A stretch of DNA of 64,000 nucleotides from positions 124,001 through 188,000 of the forward strand of contig JAWKQE010000007.1 in assembly GCA_041390305.1 (NCBI GenBank). The letters run 5' to 3'. The notes under the pieces are model-generated. The model worked only from the letters and a program-made list of their open reading frames with translations, ran no database searches and was not told the origin of the DNA. Source of the DNA: JACKCR01 sp041390305. Its GTDB lineage: Bacteria; Eisenbacteria; RBG-16-71-46; CAIMUX01. This document shows, in pieces, positions 16,718 to 24,287 of this stretch (position 1 is its first letter; every line of letters begins with the position of its first letter). Made by a program: the position numbers and the translations under genes.

Positions 16718-18781
16718 GTGAAACAGTATCAACCGGCGGATATCCGTAACGTGGTGGTGGTGGGACACAGCGGGACGGGCAAGACGACTCTCTCCGAGTC
16801 GATGCTCTTCGTGGCGGGAGCCACCTCGCGCAAGGGGAAGACGAGCGACGGATCCTCCATCCTGGATCACACTCCCGAAGAGACGAAGCGCAAGGCGGGC
16901 GTCTATCTCTCGATCGCCCAGTTCGAGGCGGAGAAGAAGAAGTTCAATCTCCTCGACGCTCCCGGCTACGCGGACTTCGTCGGCGAAGCGATCGCCGGCA
17001 TTCGCGCCACGGATCTCGCCCTCCTCGTCGTGAACGGACAGCATGGCGTCGAGCCCGACACCGAGCGGATGAACGAACTCCTCGACGAGCGCTCCAAGTC
17101 GCGTTTCATCGTCGTCAACATGATGGACAAGGAGAACGTCGAGTTCCCGACCGTCATGGCGGAACTCGGAGAACTCACGAACAACCGGTCCGTGCCGGTC
17201 TACTACCCGATCGGATCCGGTGCCGACTTCCGTGGCGTCGTGGCCGTGCTCGACGACAAGGCCTTCCTCTTCGACGGAAAGAACGTGAAGGAAGGTCCGG
17301 TGCCGGACGAGGTGAAGGCCGAGGTCGAGGAAGCGAAGCTCAAGTTGACCGAGCTCGCGGCGGAGGCCGACGACGAGCTGCTCGAGAAGTACTTCGAGAC
17401 CTTCGAGCTCACGCACGAAGAAACGGTGAATGGGCTCCGCGCCGGTATCACGAGCGGAAAGCTCTATCCGGTCATCCCGGTCGCGGCCGAAACGGATCAG
17501 GGCGTGGCCGTGCTCCTCTCCATGATCGCCGAGTTCGGCCCGAGCCCGCTCGACGTTCCCGGCCCGCCCCTCGCCGAGGGTGAGACGGCGGACGTCTCGG
17601 AGACCGGTTCTCCGCTCGCGCTCGTCTTCAAGGCGACCACGGATCTCATGGCGCAGAAGTTCATCTTCCTCCGCGTCTTCTCCGGTTCGATCGCGGGTGG
17701 GGACGACCTCCACGACGTGACCAAGAACTCCGCGGAGCGGATGGGTCAGCTCTACAACTTCCTCGCGAAGGATCGGATCGAGGTCGAGAAGCTCGTGTGC
17801 GGTGACATCGGTGCCGCTGCCAAACTGAAGACGGCCGAGGTCAACCACACGATCGGAACGAAGAACAGCCCCGAGATCCGAAAGATCGCGTTCCCATACC
17901 CGGTCCACGAGATGGCCATCGCTGCCGGCAAGGGCGACGAAGAGAAGCTCGGGAGCGCGTTCCACAAGCTGGCCGAAGAAGATCCGACCTTCCGGCTCGA
18001 GGTTCAGTCCGAGCTCCATCAGACCGTGCTCCGCACTTATGGTGACCAGCATCTCGACGTGCTCTCCGATCGTCTGAAGCGGAAGTACAACCTCGAGATG
18101 AGCGTGACGAAGCCGCGCGTTCCGTTCCGCGAGACGATCCGAGGAAACTCGGATGTCGCCTACCGCCACAAGAAGCAGACGGGTGGTTCCGGGCAGTTCG
18201 CGGACGTCTCGATCAAGTTCGAGCCGAACGAGCGCGGTGGCGGCTTCGAGTTCGTGGACGAGATCACGGGCGGTGTCATCCCGTCGAAGTTCATCCCTTC
18301 GGTGGAGAAGGGACTCCGGGAAGCGATCGAACACGGTGTCCTCGCCGGCTACCCGGTCGTCGACGTCCGGGCCCGCCTCCACTTCGGTGGCTACCACGCG
18401 GTCGACTCCTCGGAAATGGCGTTCAAGATCGCCTCGATCCAGGCGTTCAAGAAGGGGATGACGGACGCACAGCCCGTGCTTCTCGAGCCGATCTGGTCCG
18501 TTTCGATCCAGATTCCCGACGAGTACATGGGTGACGTCATGGGTGACATCTCGAGCCGGCGCGGCCGGATCTCGGGAATGGAGCCGATGGGTGCCTACCA
18601 GATCATCAAGGCGACGGTGCCCCAGGTGGAGCTCCATCGGTACTCGACGACGCTCCGTTCCATGACCCAGGGTCGGGGACGGTTCGAGGCGAGGTTCTCC
18701 CACTACGAGGAAGTCCCGCGCGACGCCGCGGAGAAGCTCGTGGAGGAGCTGCGGAAGGAGCAGGAGGCCGTGGCGCACTGA
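16718..18781 (+). CDS. fusA: Elongation factor G-like translational GTPase (EF-G II type)
   Basis: A 687-residue protein with the full EF-G layout: GTPase domain to about 270, then domains II-V, with the domain IV loop region near KKQTGGSGQFADVSIKFEP. P-loop GHSGTGKTT and G3 DAPGYADF are intact. G4, normally NKxD, reads NMMD (FIVVNMMDKENVEF). The effector region lacks the RGITI motif of canonical EF-G, as in the EF-G-like second paralogues. It is therefore probably not the housekeeping EF-G, which would sit in the str operon. Start: GTG at 16718, 7 bp after GGGGAG; GTG at 16712 is too close to that site. Confidence 0.85.
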   Translation: MKQYQPADIRNVVVVGHSGTGKTTLSESMLFVAGATSRKGKTSDGSSILDHTPEETKRKAGVYLSIAQFEAEKKKFNLLDAPGYADFVGEAIAGIRATDLALLVVNGQHGVEPDTERMNELLDERSKSRFIVVNMMDKENVEFPTVMAELGELTNNRSVPVYYPIGSGADFRGVVAVLDDKAFLFDGKNVKEGPVPDEVKAEVEEAKLKLTELAAEADDELLEKYFETFELTHEETVNGLRAGITSGKLYPVIPVAAETDQGVAVLLSMIAEFGPSPLDVPGPPLAEGETADVSETGSPLALVFKATTDLMAQKFIFLRVFSGSIAGGDDLHDVTKNSAERMGQLYNFLAKDRIEVEKLVCGDIGAAAKLKTAEVNHTIGTKNSPEIRKIAFPYPVHEMAIAAGKGDEEKLGSAFHKLAEEDPTFRLEVQSELHQTVLRTYGDQHLDVLSDRLKRKYNLEMSVTKPRVPFRETIRGNSDVAYRHKKQTGGSGQFADVSIKFEPNERGGGFEFVDEITGGVIPSKFIPSVEKGLREAIEHGVLAGYPVVDVRARLHFGGYHAVDSSEMAFKIASIQAFKKGMTDAQPVLLEPIWSVSIQIPDEYMGDVMGDISSRRGRISGMEPMGAYQIIKATVPQVELHRYSTTLRSMTQGRGRFEARFSHYEEVPRDAAEKLVEELRKEQEAVAH

Positions 18782-18813
18782 ACCAGTGCGTGACGGGTTC
18801 TCCGAGATGAAGT

Positions 18814-18837
18814 GGGGGCGGCGCGTTGGCTGCCCCC
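18814..18837 (+). terminator. Hairpin between the EF-G-like gene and yebC
   Basis: GGGGGC (18814-18819) pairs with GCCCCC (18832-18837), extended by G-U, G-C and C-G pairs inward. There is no T tract. Likely weak or factor-dependent. Confidence 0.35.
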
Positions 18838-18878
18838 GGAACCGAACGAAGACGATCGAAGACGGAGCGAATTGAAGA

Positions 18879-19631
18879 ATGAGCGGTCATTCCAAGTGGT
18901 CGACGATCAAGCGGAAGAAGGCCAAGATCGACGCTGAGCGTGGCAAGGCCTTCACCAAAGTGATCAAGGAAATCACGATCGCGGCCCGCGCGGGCGGGGG
19001 GGATCCCGAATCGAATCCCCGGTTGCGCACCGCGGTCCTCGCGGCCAAAGCCGTGAACATGCCGGCCGACAACGTGAAGAAGGCGATCCAGAAGGGTACG
19101 GGCGAACTCGAAGGGGTGAACTACGAAGAGATCACCTACGAAGGGTACGCTCCGCACGGAGTCGCCGTGTTCCTCGAGTGCACGACGGACAACAAGAACC
19201 GGACGGCGCCCGAGATCCGGCACCTCTTCTCGAAGTACGGTGGCAACATGGCGGAGAACGGCGCGGTTTCATGGGTCTTCGAGCGGAAGGGCCTCATCAC
19301 CGTGGCGCGTGGAGGTGTCGACGAAGACGCCATCATGGAGGCCGCGCTCGAAGCCGGTGCCGAGGACGTCAAGATGGAAGAAGACGACGTCTACGAGATC
19401 TACACCGAGCCGAGTGAACTCCACACCGTGCTCGACGGACTGGAAGGCAAGGGGCTCGACATCCAGGGCGCCGAGCTGATCCGGATCCCGACGAACACGG
19501 TCACGCTCGACGAGAGGCAGGCCGAGTCCGTTCTCAAGATCATCGACCTCTTCGAAGAACACGACGACGTCAACAAGGTCTGGTCGAACTTCGACATCCC
19601 TGCTGAGGTGATGGAGAAGCTCGGAGCCTGA
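18879..19631 (+). CDS. yebC: YebC/PmpR-family protein (TACO1-like)
   Basis: A 250-residue cytoplasmic protein with the family start MSGHSKWSTIKRKKAKIDAE, then RGKAFTKVIKEI, the loop NMPADNVKKAIQKGTGE and YEGYAPHGVAVFLECTTDN, then NGAVSWVFERKG. Members act as transcription regulators or, as recent work on YebC and TACO1 shows, as ribosome-associated factors easing translation of difficult stretches. It lies 9 bp upstream of ruvC, a very widespread order (yebC-ruvC-ruvA), so it is probably in one operon with it. Confidence 0.96.
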   Translation: MSGHSKWSTIKRKKAKIDAERGKAFTKVIKEITIAARAGGGDPESNPRLRTAVLAAKAVNMPADNVKKAIQKGTGELEGVNYEEITYEGYAPHGVAVFLECTTDNKNRTAPEIRHLFSKYGGNMAENGAVSWVFERKGLITVARGGVDEDAIMEAALEAGAEDVKMEEDDVYEIYTEPSELHTVLDGLEGKGLDIQGAELIRIPTNTVTLDERQAESVLKIIDLFEEHDDVNKVWSNFDIPAEVMEKLGA

Positions 19632-19639
19632 CCCGAGCC

Positions 19640-20206
19640 GTGCCCTCGCCACCGTCCACGACGTCTTCATCGAACTCCCCGAGAGTCGGGGCCCGGGAGA
19701 TCCGCATCCTCGGGCTCGACCCGGGGAGTCGTCGTTTGGGCTACGGAGTGATCACGCAGAGGCGGGGGCAGTGGGGGCGTCTCGACAGCGGCGTCATCAA
19801 GCTCCCGGAGAAGCGGCCTCTCGTCGAGCGCCTCAGGCTCGCGTACGAGGCGGTCGTCCAGCTCATCGAGGCTCAGCAGCCGAACCACATCGCGATCGAG
19901 GATTGCTTCGTGGCCCAGAGCGCCCGGGCCGCGCTCGTGCTCGGGCACGTTCGCGGCGTGCTCCTGCTCGCGGCGAGTGGGAGTGGGGCCGAGCTCTTCG
20001 AGTTCGCGCCCAGATCGGTCAAGTTGGCATCGGTCGGGCAGGGTGGCGCGTCCAAGGAACAGGTGCAGCAGATGATCCCTCGACTCCTCGCGGCCTGTCC
20101 GCCGCGCCTCTCTTCCGACGAGGCCGACGCTCTGGCGGTTGCCTGGTGCTGCGCCAATCAGCTTCGTTCGCCCGCACGTCTCGCGGAGAGGGGCACCCTC
20201 CGATGA
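19640..20206 (+). CDS. ruvC: Crossover junction endodeoxyribonuclease RuvC
   Basis: Holliday junction resolvase, 188 residues with a 20-residue N-terminal extension. The RNase H-like acidic residues are present: ILGLDPGSRRLGYG, HIAIEDCF and SSDEADALAVAWC. The start is GTG at 19640, 9 bp after yebC. The stop overlaps the ruvA start (ATGA), indicating translational coupling. ruvB is not here; it lies at 38457. Confidence 0.95.
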   Translation: MPSPPSTTSSSNSPRVGAREIRILGLDPGSRRLGYGVITQRRGQWGRLDSGVIKLPEKRPLVERLRLAYEAVVQLIEAQQPNHIAIEDCFVAQSARAALVLGHVRGVLLLAASGSGAELFEFAPRSVKLASVGQGGASKEQVQQMIPRLLAACPPRLSSDEADALAVAWCCANQLRSPARLAERGTLR

Positions 20207-20832
20207 TCGAGCGCCTGGAGGGAACTCTGGTCCGGTCCCTCGGTTCGTCGCTCTACCTCCAGGTGGGGCCGGCAACGCTCGAGATCCTGGTCCCGGTGGC
20301 ACAGGATGGGGCGTCGCCCCCCGAGGGACAGCCGCTCGCGCTCTGGACCCACCTCCAGTGGAAGGAGGGGGAGGGCCCGGTGCTGTTCGGGTTCCGCCAT
20401 CCGGACGAGCGGAGGTTGTTCCGCCTCCTCCTCCAGGTGCAGGGCGTCGGCCCCCGGATCGCGCTCGCGATCCTCGCCCACCTCCCCCCGGACAGGCTTC
20501 TGGACCGTCTCCTGGCCAAGGACGACGGGGTTTTCACGACCGTCCCGGGCGTGGGGAAGAAGACGGCCGGCCGGATCCTGGTCGAGCTGGGTCCCCAGGC
20601 CGAGAAGCTCTCCCTGGAGATCCGCGGGACCACGGGGGGCGGGCCGGCGCCGGCCGGACCTCGCCCGTCGGACGACGCGATCCAGGCTCTCGCCGCCCTC
20701 GGATACGCCACGAAGGATGCCGAAAGCGCCCTTCGGGAGATCGTTGCCGAACGATCGAATGTATCTGTGGAGGAGCAGATTCGACTAGCGTTGAGAAAAC
20801 TCACCCAATCCCCATCCAGGCCACGTGCATAG
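20203..20832 (+). CDS. ruvA: Holliday junction branch migration protein RuvA
   Basis: A 209-residue junction-binding subunit of the RuvAB complex. An N-terminal OB-fold (MIERLEGTLVRSLGSSLYL) is followed by two helix-hairpin-helix motifs (LLLQVQGVGPRIALAIL and FTTVPGVGKKTAGRILVEL) and a C-terminal RuvB-binding domain (DDAIQALAALGYATKDAESA). The start overlaps the ruvC stop by 4 bp. It works with RuvB, encoded 18 kb away next to queA. Confidence 0.96.
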   Translation: MIERLEGTLVRSLGSSLYLQVGPATLEILVPVAQDGASPPEGQPLALWTHLQWKEGEGPVLFGFRHPDERRLFRLLLQVQGVGPRIALAILAHLPPDRLLDRLLAKDDGVFTTVPGVGKKTAGRILVELGPQAEKLSLEIRGTTGGGPAPAGPRPSDDAIQALAALGYATKDAESALREIVAERSNVSVEEQIRLALRKLTQSPSRPRA

Positions 20833-20856
20833 GGGACTTGCAGTTCCAACTTGTCT

Positions 20857-20862
20857 TATACT
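20857..20862 (+). promoter_or_regulatory. Possible -10 element of the subtilase gene
   Basis: TATACT at 20857-20862 differs from TATAAT at one base and lies 55 bp before the subtilase start. The -35 region (GACTTG at 20835-20840, 16 bp upstream) is poor, so activity is uncertain. Confidence 0.35.
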
Positions 20863-20916
20863 GAACAGTACCGAGGCAGGCAGGGGGTGGGGCCCCTTCG
20901 AGTCCCAGGAGCCTGA

Positions 20917-23900
20917 ATGTCGGTCGATTGTCGCTCTACATTCCGCGCGTTCGTGTGGCTACTCGGTTGCACGGTCGCGCTTTCGCTACCGGGGCGGTCC
21001 GATACCGCCGCGGCAGTGTCGCCTACCCTCGTGGCGCCTTCCGGGCCTCACGGCGGGCCGGGGACTCCTGTCGCCGGGGCCGCCGACTCCGGTGCGACCG
21101 ACCCACTCAGGTGGCATCGGGAGAGTGCGCTCCTCGTGGTCGAGGACGGCGCGACGCTTCCGTTCGGCCTCTCGGCGCGGTCCTCGGACGGCTCCGCGCC
21201 CACGCTGACGCCCCGGCTGAACCAGGTCCTCAGATACGCCCTCCCGGACGAGACCGTCCCGGTCATCGTCTACTTCCAGACGCGCGGCCTGCCCGAGGCC
21301 GACCGGTCCCGGATCCGTGCGCTCCCACGGGGGATCCGCAAGGAAGAAGGGGCGCGCGAGCTACGGCGCCGCGCGGAACGCAGCCAGGCCCCGCTCCGCT
21401 CGTTCCTCCGCGGGCTCGAAGCCCGGGGCGAGGCCACGAACGTACGTTCTCTCTGGCTCGTGAACGCCGTCGCGGTGCACGTGCCGGCCGCTCGAGTCTA
21501 CGAACTCCTCGGACTGCCGGACGTCCGCCGGGTCGACTGGGATCCGATCCTCGACACCCAGGATGTGTTCGACGACGAGACCGAGATCGCGGAGCCAACT
21601 GGATCCTCCGAATCGGGCTACACGCGAGGGGACGAACTCGATCCGACGATCTTCTCGGAGCTCTACCGCATCCACGCGACCGACTGCTGGACCGCGGGCT
21701 ACGACGGTGCCGGCGTTCTCGTGGCCGTGCTCGACGAAGGGTTCGACTACACCCATCCCGACGTCGTGTCGCGTCTCTACACGAACGCCGGTGAGATCCC
21801 GGGGAACTCGATCGACGACGACGAAAACGGATTCATCGACGACGTCCACGGCTGGGACTTCGTGAATGGCGACAACGACCCGCTCGTCACCTCCGGGAAC
21901 GAGCACGGTACCAACGTGCTCGGCCTCATCGCGGGAGACGGTGCGAACGGAATCGTCACCGGCGTCGCGAAGGGGGCGACGTTCCTCCCGATCGCGTCGG
22001 TCAGCCCGTCCTTCTCTGCCAGTATCTGGTTCGCCGGATTCGACTACGCCGCGCTCATGGGAGCGGACGTCGTCGTCATGTCCGCGACGCAGAAGTGGTC
22101 TCCGTCGTCCAAGCCGGACTTCGACGCCTGGCGCGAGGTCGTCGAGAACGAACTCACGCTGGGATTGATCCACGTCAACTCAGCGGGGAATCGCGGCCTT
22201 CTCAGCTACGAGTCGCCGACTCCGTTCAACATCGGGGCTCCGGCGAACTCTCCCTCTCCCTGGGCCGGCCCGTACGACTACCACGTCGGCGGCCGCACCG
22301 CCGTGATCGCGGTGGGGGCGCTCGAGGAGACGGACGAGATCCGGGACTCCTCCTCCCGAGGCCCGTCGGCCTGGGAGGACATCGCATTCAACTGGCCCGT
22401 GTACCCCTACTCGGTCCGGACCGAGTACCAGGACTATCCGTGGTCGGACGGGAGCGGCGGACTCTCCAAGCCCGACCTCTGCGCGCCGGGCACGAATCTC
22501 ACGACGCTCTACTTCGGAGGTGGCTACGTCGACCGGAGCGGTACGAGCTTCTCGACTCCGTACGTCGGCGGAACGGTCGCCATCCTTCTCCAGGCCCGCC
22601 CCAGTCTCACCCCCGAAGAGATCGACGAGGCACTCCAGGTGTCCGCGATCGACCTGGGCGATGCCGGCAAGGACCCCGTCTTCGGGGCCGGAATGCTCGA
22701 CTGCTATGCGGCCCTCCAGTACGTCCTCGACCTCGACAATCAGAGCTACATCGATGGCGTCGTGAGGAGTGCGGCGAGTCTCGATTCTCTCGGCGGCGCC
22801 ACGATCACGATGCTGGTGCCGACGCGCGAGTACCGCACGAACGAAGAGGGACGGTTCCGTCTCCCCGTGGATCCGGGGCTTCGTTCGTTCATCGTCGAGC
22901 ACTACGGATTCGTGTCGGATACGCTCACGATGAACGTCCCGAACGGGGCCGTCGTTCCGTTCATCGCGGATCTGGACACGCTGGCTACCGGGTCGGTCGT
23001 CGGGACGATCCGCGGCCCTTCCGCGGAGCCGATTCCCGGCGCGACGGTTGCGATCGTGGGAACGTCCCTCAGGACGGAAGCGGACGCGACCGGCGCCTAC
23101 CGGTTCGACGACGTGCCGGGGGATCAACTCCTCCAGCTCGAGGCGTACCGGTTCAACTACTCCGTGGCCACGGACACGCTGACCCTCGCCATCGGTGCGG
23201 TCGATACGCTCGACCTCGAACTGGCCGTCGGTCTCTGGGACGACTTCGAGCGCGATCAAGGGTGGATCATCGGCGATTTCGGTGACCAGGCGTTGCGCGG
23301 TGTCTGGGAACGAAGCGACCCCAACGGAACCTACGACGGCACGGATCCCGTGCAGCCGGAGGACGACTACTCGGCCGATGGATCGCTCTGCTACCACACC
23401 GAGAACAGCCACGTCGGAGCGGGGCCGCTCGTTTCCGAAGTCGGGCGTGGCCGCACGACGCTTCTCTCACCGATCTTCGATGGGACGGTCTACGAGGATC
23501 CGTATCTCAGCTACGCCCGTTGGCTCAGCAACGACTCCGACAACGATCCGAACAACGACGCCAACAGTCTGCGCATCCTCCTCAGCTCGAACGGCGGCGA
23601 GAACTGGACCGAGATCGATGCCCCCGGAACGTCCTCCGGCGGCTGGAACGAAGTGAACATCCGCGTCATGGACTTCGTCGCGCTCTCCGACTCGATGCAG
23701 ATCCGCGTGCTCGCCTACGACCCCACGACCGCGGGGGTGGTCGAGGCGGCCATCGACGACGTTCGGATCGCGGAGGACACGAGCGAGATCAGCGACGCGA
23801 ACTTGGGAGATGTGGGGACGCGCTTCGTCCTCGCCCTCACTCCGGGCGCCCCGAACCCGTTCCGGGACGAGACCACGCTACGGTTCCAGATTCCGAGTGC

Positions 23901-24102
23901 GGACGAGGTCCATCTCGACGTCTTCGACGTCGGTGGACGGCGTGTTCGTCGACTCGTGTCGGGAACGCTCGAAGCCGGGGTCCACACGGTGAAGTGGGAC
24001 GGTCGCGACGATCGCGGCACCTCGGTGGCTTCGGGGCTCTACTTCTACCGACTCTCGCACGGAAACGACTACGTGACCGGTCGCGCTCTCCGCATGCGCT
24101 GA
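20917..24102 (+). CDS. Secreted subtilisin-like (S8) serine protease with C-terminal sorting domain
   Basis: A 1061-residue exported protease. Signal-like N-terminus, a propeptide-like part to about 230, then the S8 catalytic domain with Asp273 (VAVLDEGFDYTHPDV), His330 (GNEHGTNVLGLIAG) and Ser544 (SGTSFSTPYVGG). After it come two carboxypeptidase-regulatory/Ig-like repeats (about 610-770; the second has IPGATVAIVGTS) and a lectin- or MAM-like beta domain (about 775-955). A final FlgD/type-IX-like module has PGAPNPF, VKWDGRDDRGT and GLYFYRL, with tail RALRMR. AGGAG precedes the ATG. Probably surface-bound or released, feeding on protein; it is followed by a secreted glycanase. Confidence 0.93.
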   Translation: MSVDCRSTFRAFVWLLGCTVALSLPGRSDTAAAVSPTLVAPSGPHGGPGTPVAGAADSGATDPLRWHRESALLVVEDGATLPFGLSARSSDGSAPTLTPRLNQVLRYALPDETVPVIVYFQTRGLPEADRSRIRALPRGIRKEEGARELRRRAERSQAPLRSFLRGLEARGEATNVRSLWLVNAVAVHVPAARVYELLGLPDVRRVDWDPILDTQDVFDDETEIAEPTGSSESGYTRGDELDPTIFSELYRIHATDCWTAGYDGAGVLVAVLDEGFDYTHPDVVSRLYTNAGEIPGNSIDDDENGFIDDVHGWDFVNGDNDPLVTSGNEHGTNVLGLIAGDGANGIVTGVAKGATFLPIASVSPSFSASIWFAGFDYAALMGADVVVMSATQKWSPSSKPDFDAWREVVENELTLGLIHVNSAGNRGLLSYESPTPFNIGAPANSPSPWAGPYDYHVGGRTAVIAVGALEETDEIRDSSSRGPSAWEDIAFNWPVYPYSVRTEYQDYPWSDGSGGLSKPDLCAPGTNLTTLYFGGGYVDRSGTSFSTPYVGGTVAILLQARPSLTPEEIDEALQVSAIDLGDAGKDPVFGAGMLDCYAALQYVLDLDNQSYIDGVVRSAASLDSLGGATITMLVPTREYRTNEEGRFRLPVDPGLRSFIVEHYGFVSDTLTMNVPNGAVVPFIADLDTLATGSVVGTIRGPSAEPIPGATVAIVGTSLRTEADATGAYRFDDVPGDQLLQLEAYRFNYSVATDTLTLAIGAVDTLDLELAVGLWDDFERDQGWIIGDFGDQALRGVWERSDPNGTYDGTDPVQPEDDYSADGSLCYHTENSHVGAGPLVSEVGRGRTTLLSPIFDGTVYEDPYLSYARWLSNDSDNDPNNDANSLRILLSSNGGENWTEIDAPGTSSGGWNEVNIRVMDFVALSDSMQIRVLAYDPTTAGVVEAAIDDVRIAEDTSEISDANLGDVGTRFVLALTPGAPNPFRDETTLRFQIPSADEVHLDVFDVGGRRVRRLVSGTLEAGVHTVKWDGRDDRGTSVASGLYFYRLSHGNDYVTGRALRMR

Positions 24103-24287
24103 CCTCGAACGGCTCCGACGACGTTTGCACCAGACGCTGCGGCCTGAGGGCGCGTCAACGCAGCATCCGTCGAGTCGGGTCCGTGAGGTCGTGTTTGTCG
24201 CATTTCGGGCTGGACCTCTGAGCGCGGGACGCCGATCTTCTTCCGCGGGCATGGTCATCGTGGGCTACTTCGTGCGGAGGTCCATCC

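Noticed and set aside
16475..18778. Long open frame on the strand opposite the EF-G-like gene
   Set aside because: A shadow caused by high GC codon bias; no motifs, while the + strand protein is a clear family member.
24200..24225. Second sigma-28-like -10 (GCCGATCT) before the GH44 gene
   Set aside because: No TAAA element at the required distance.
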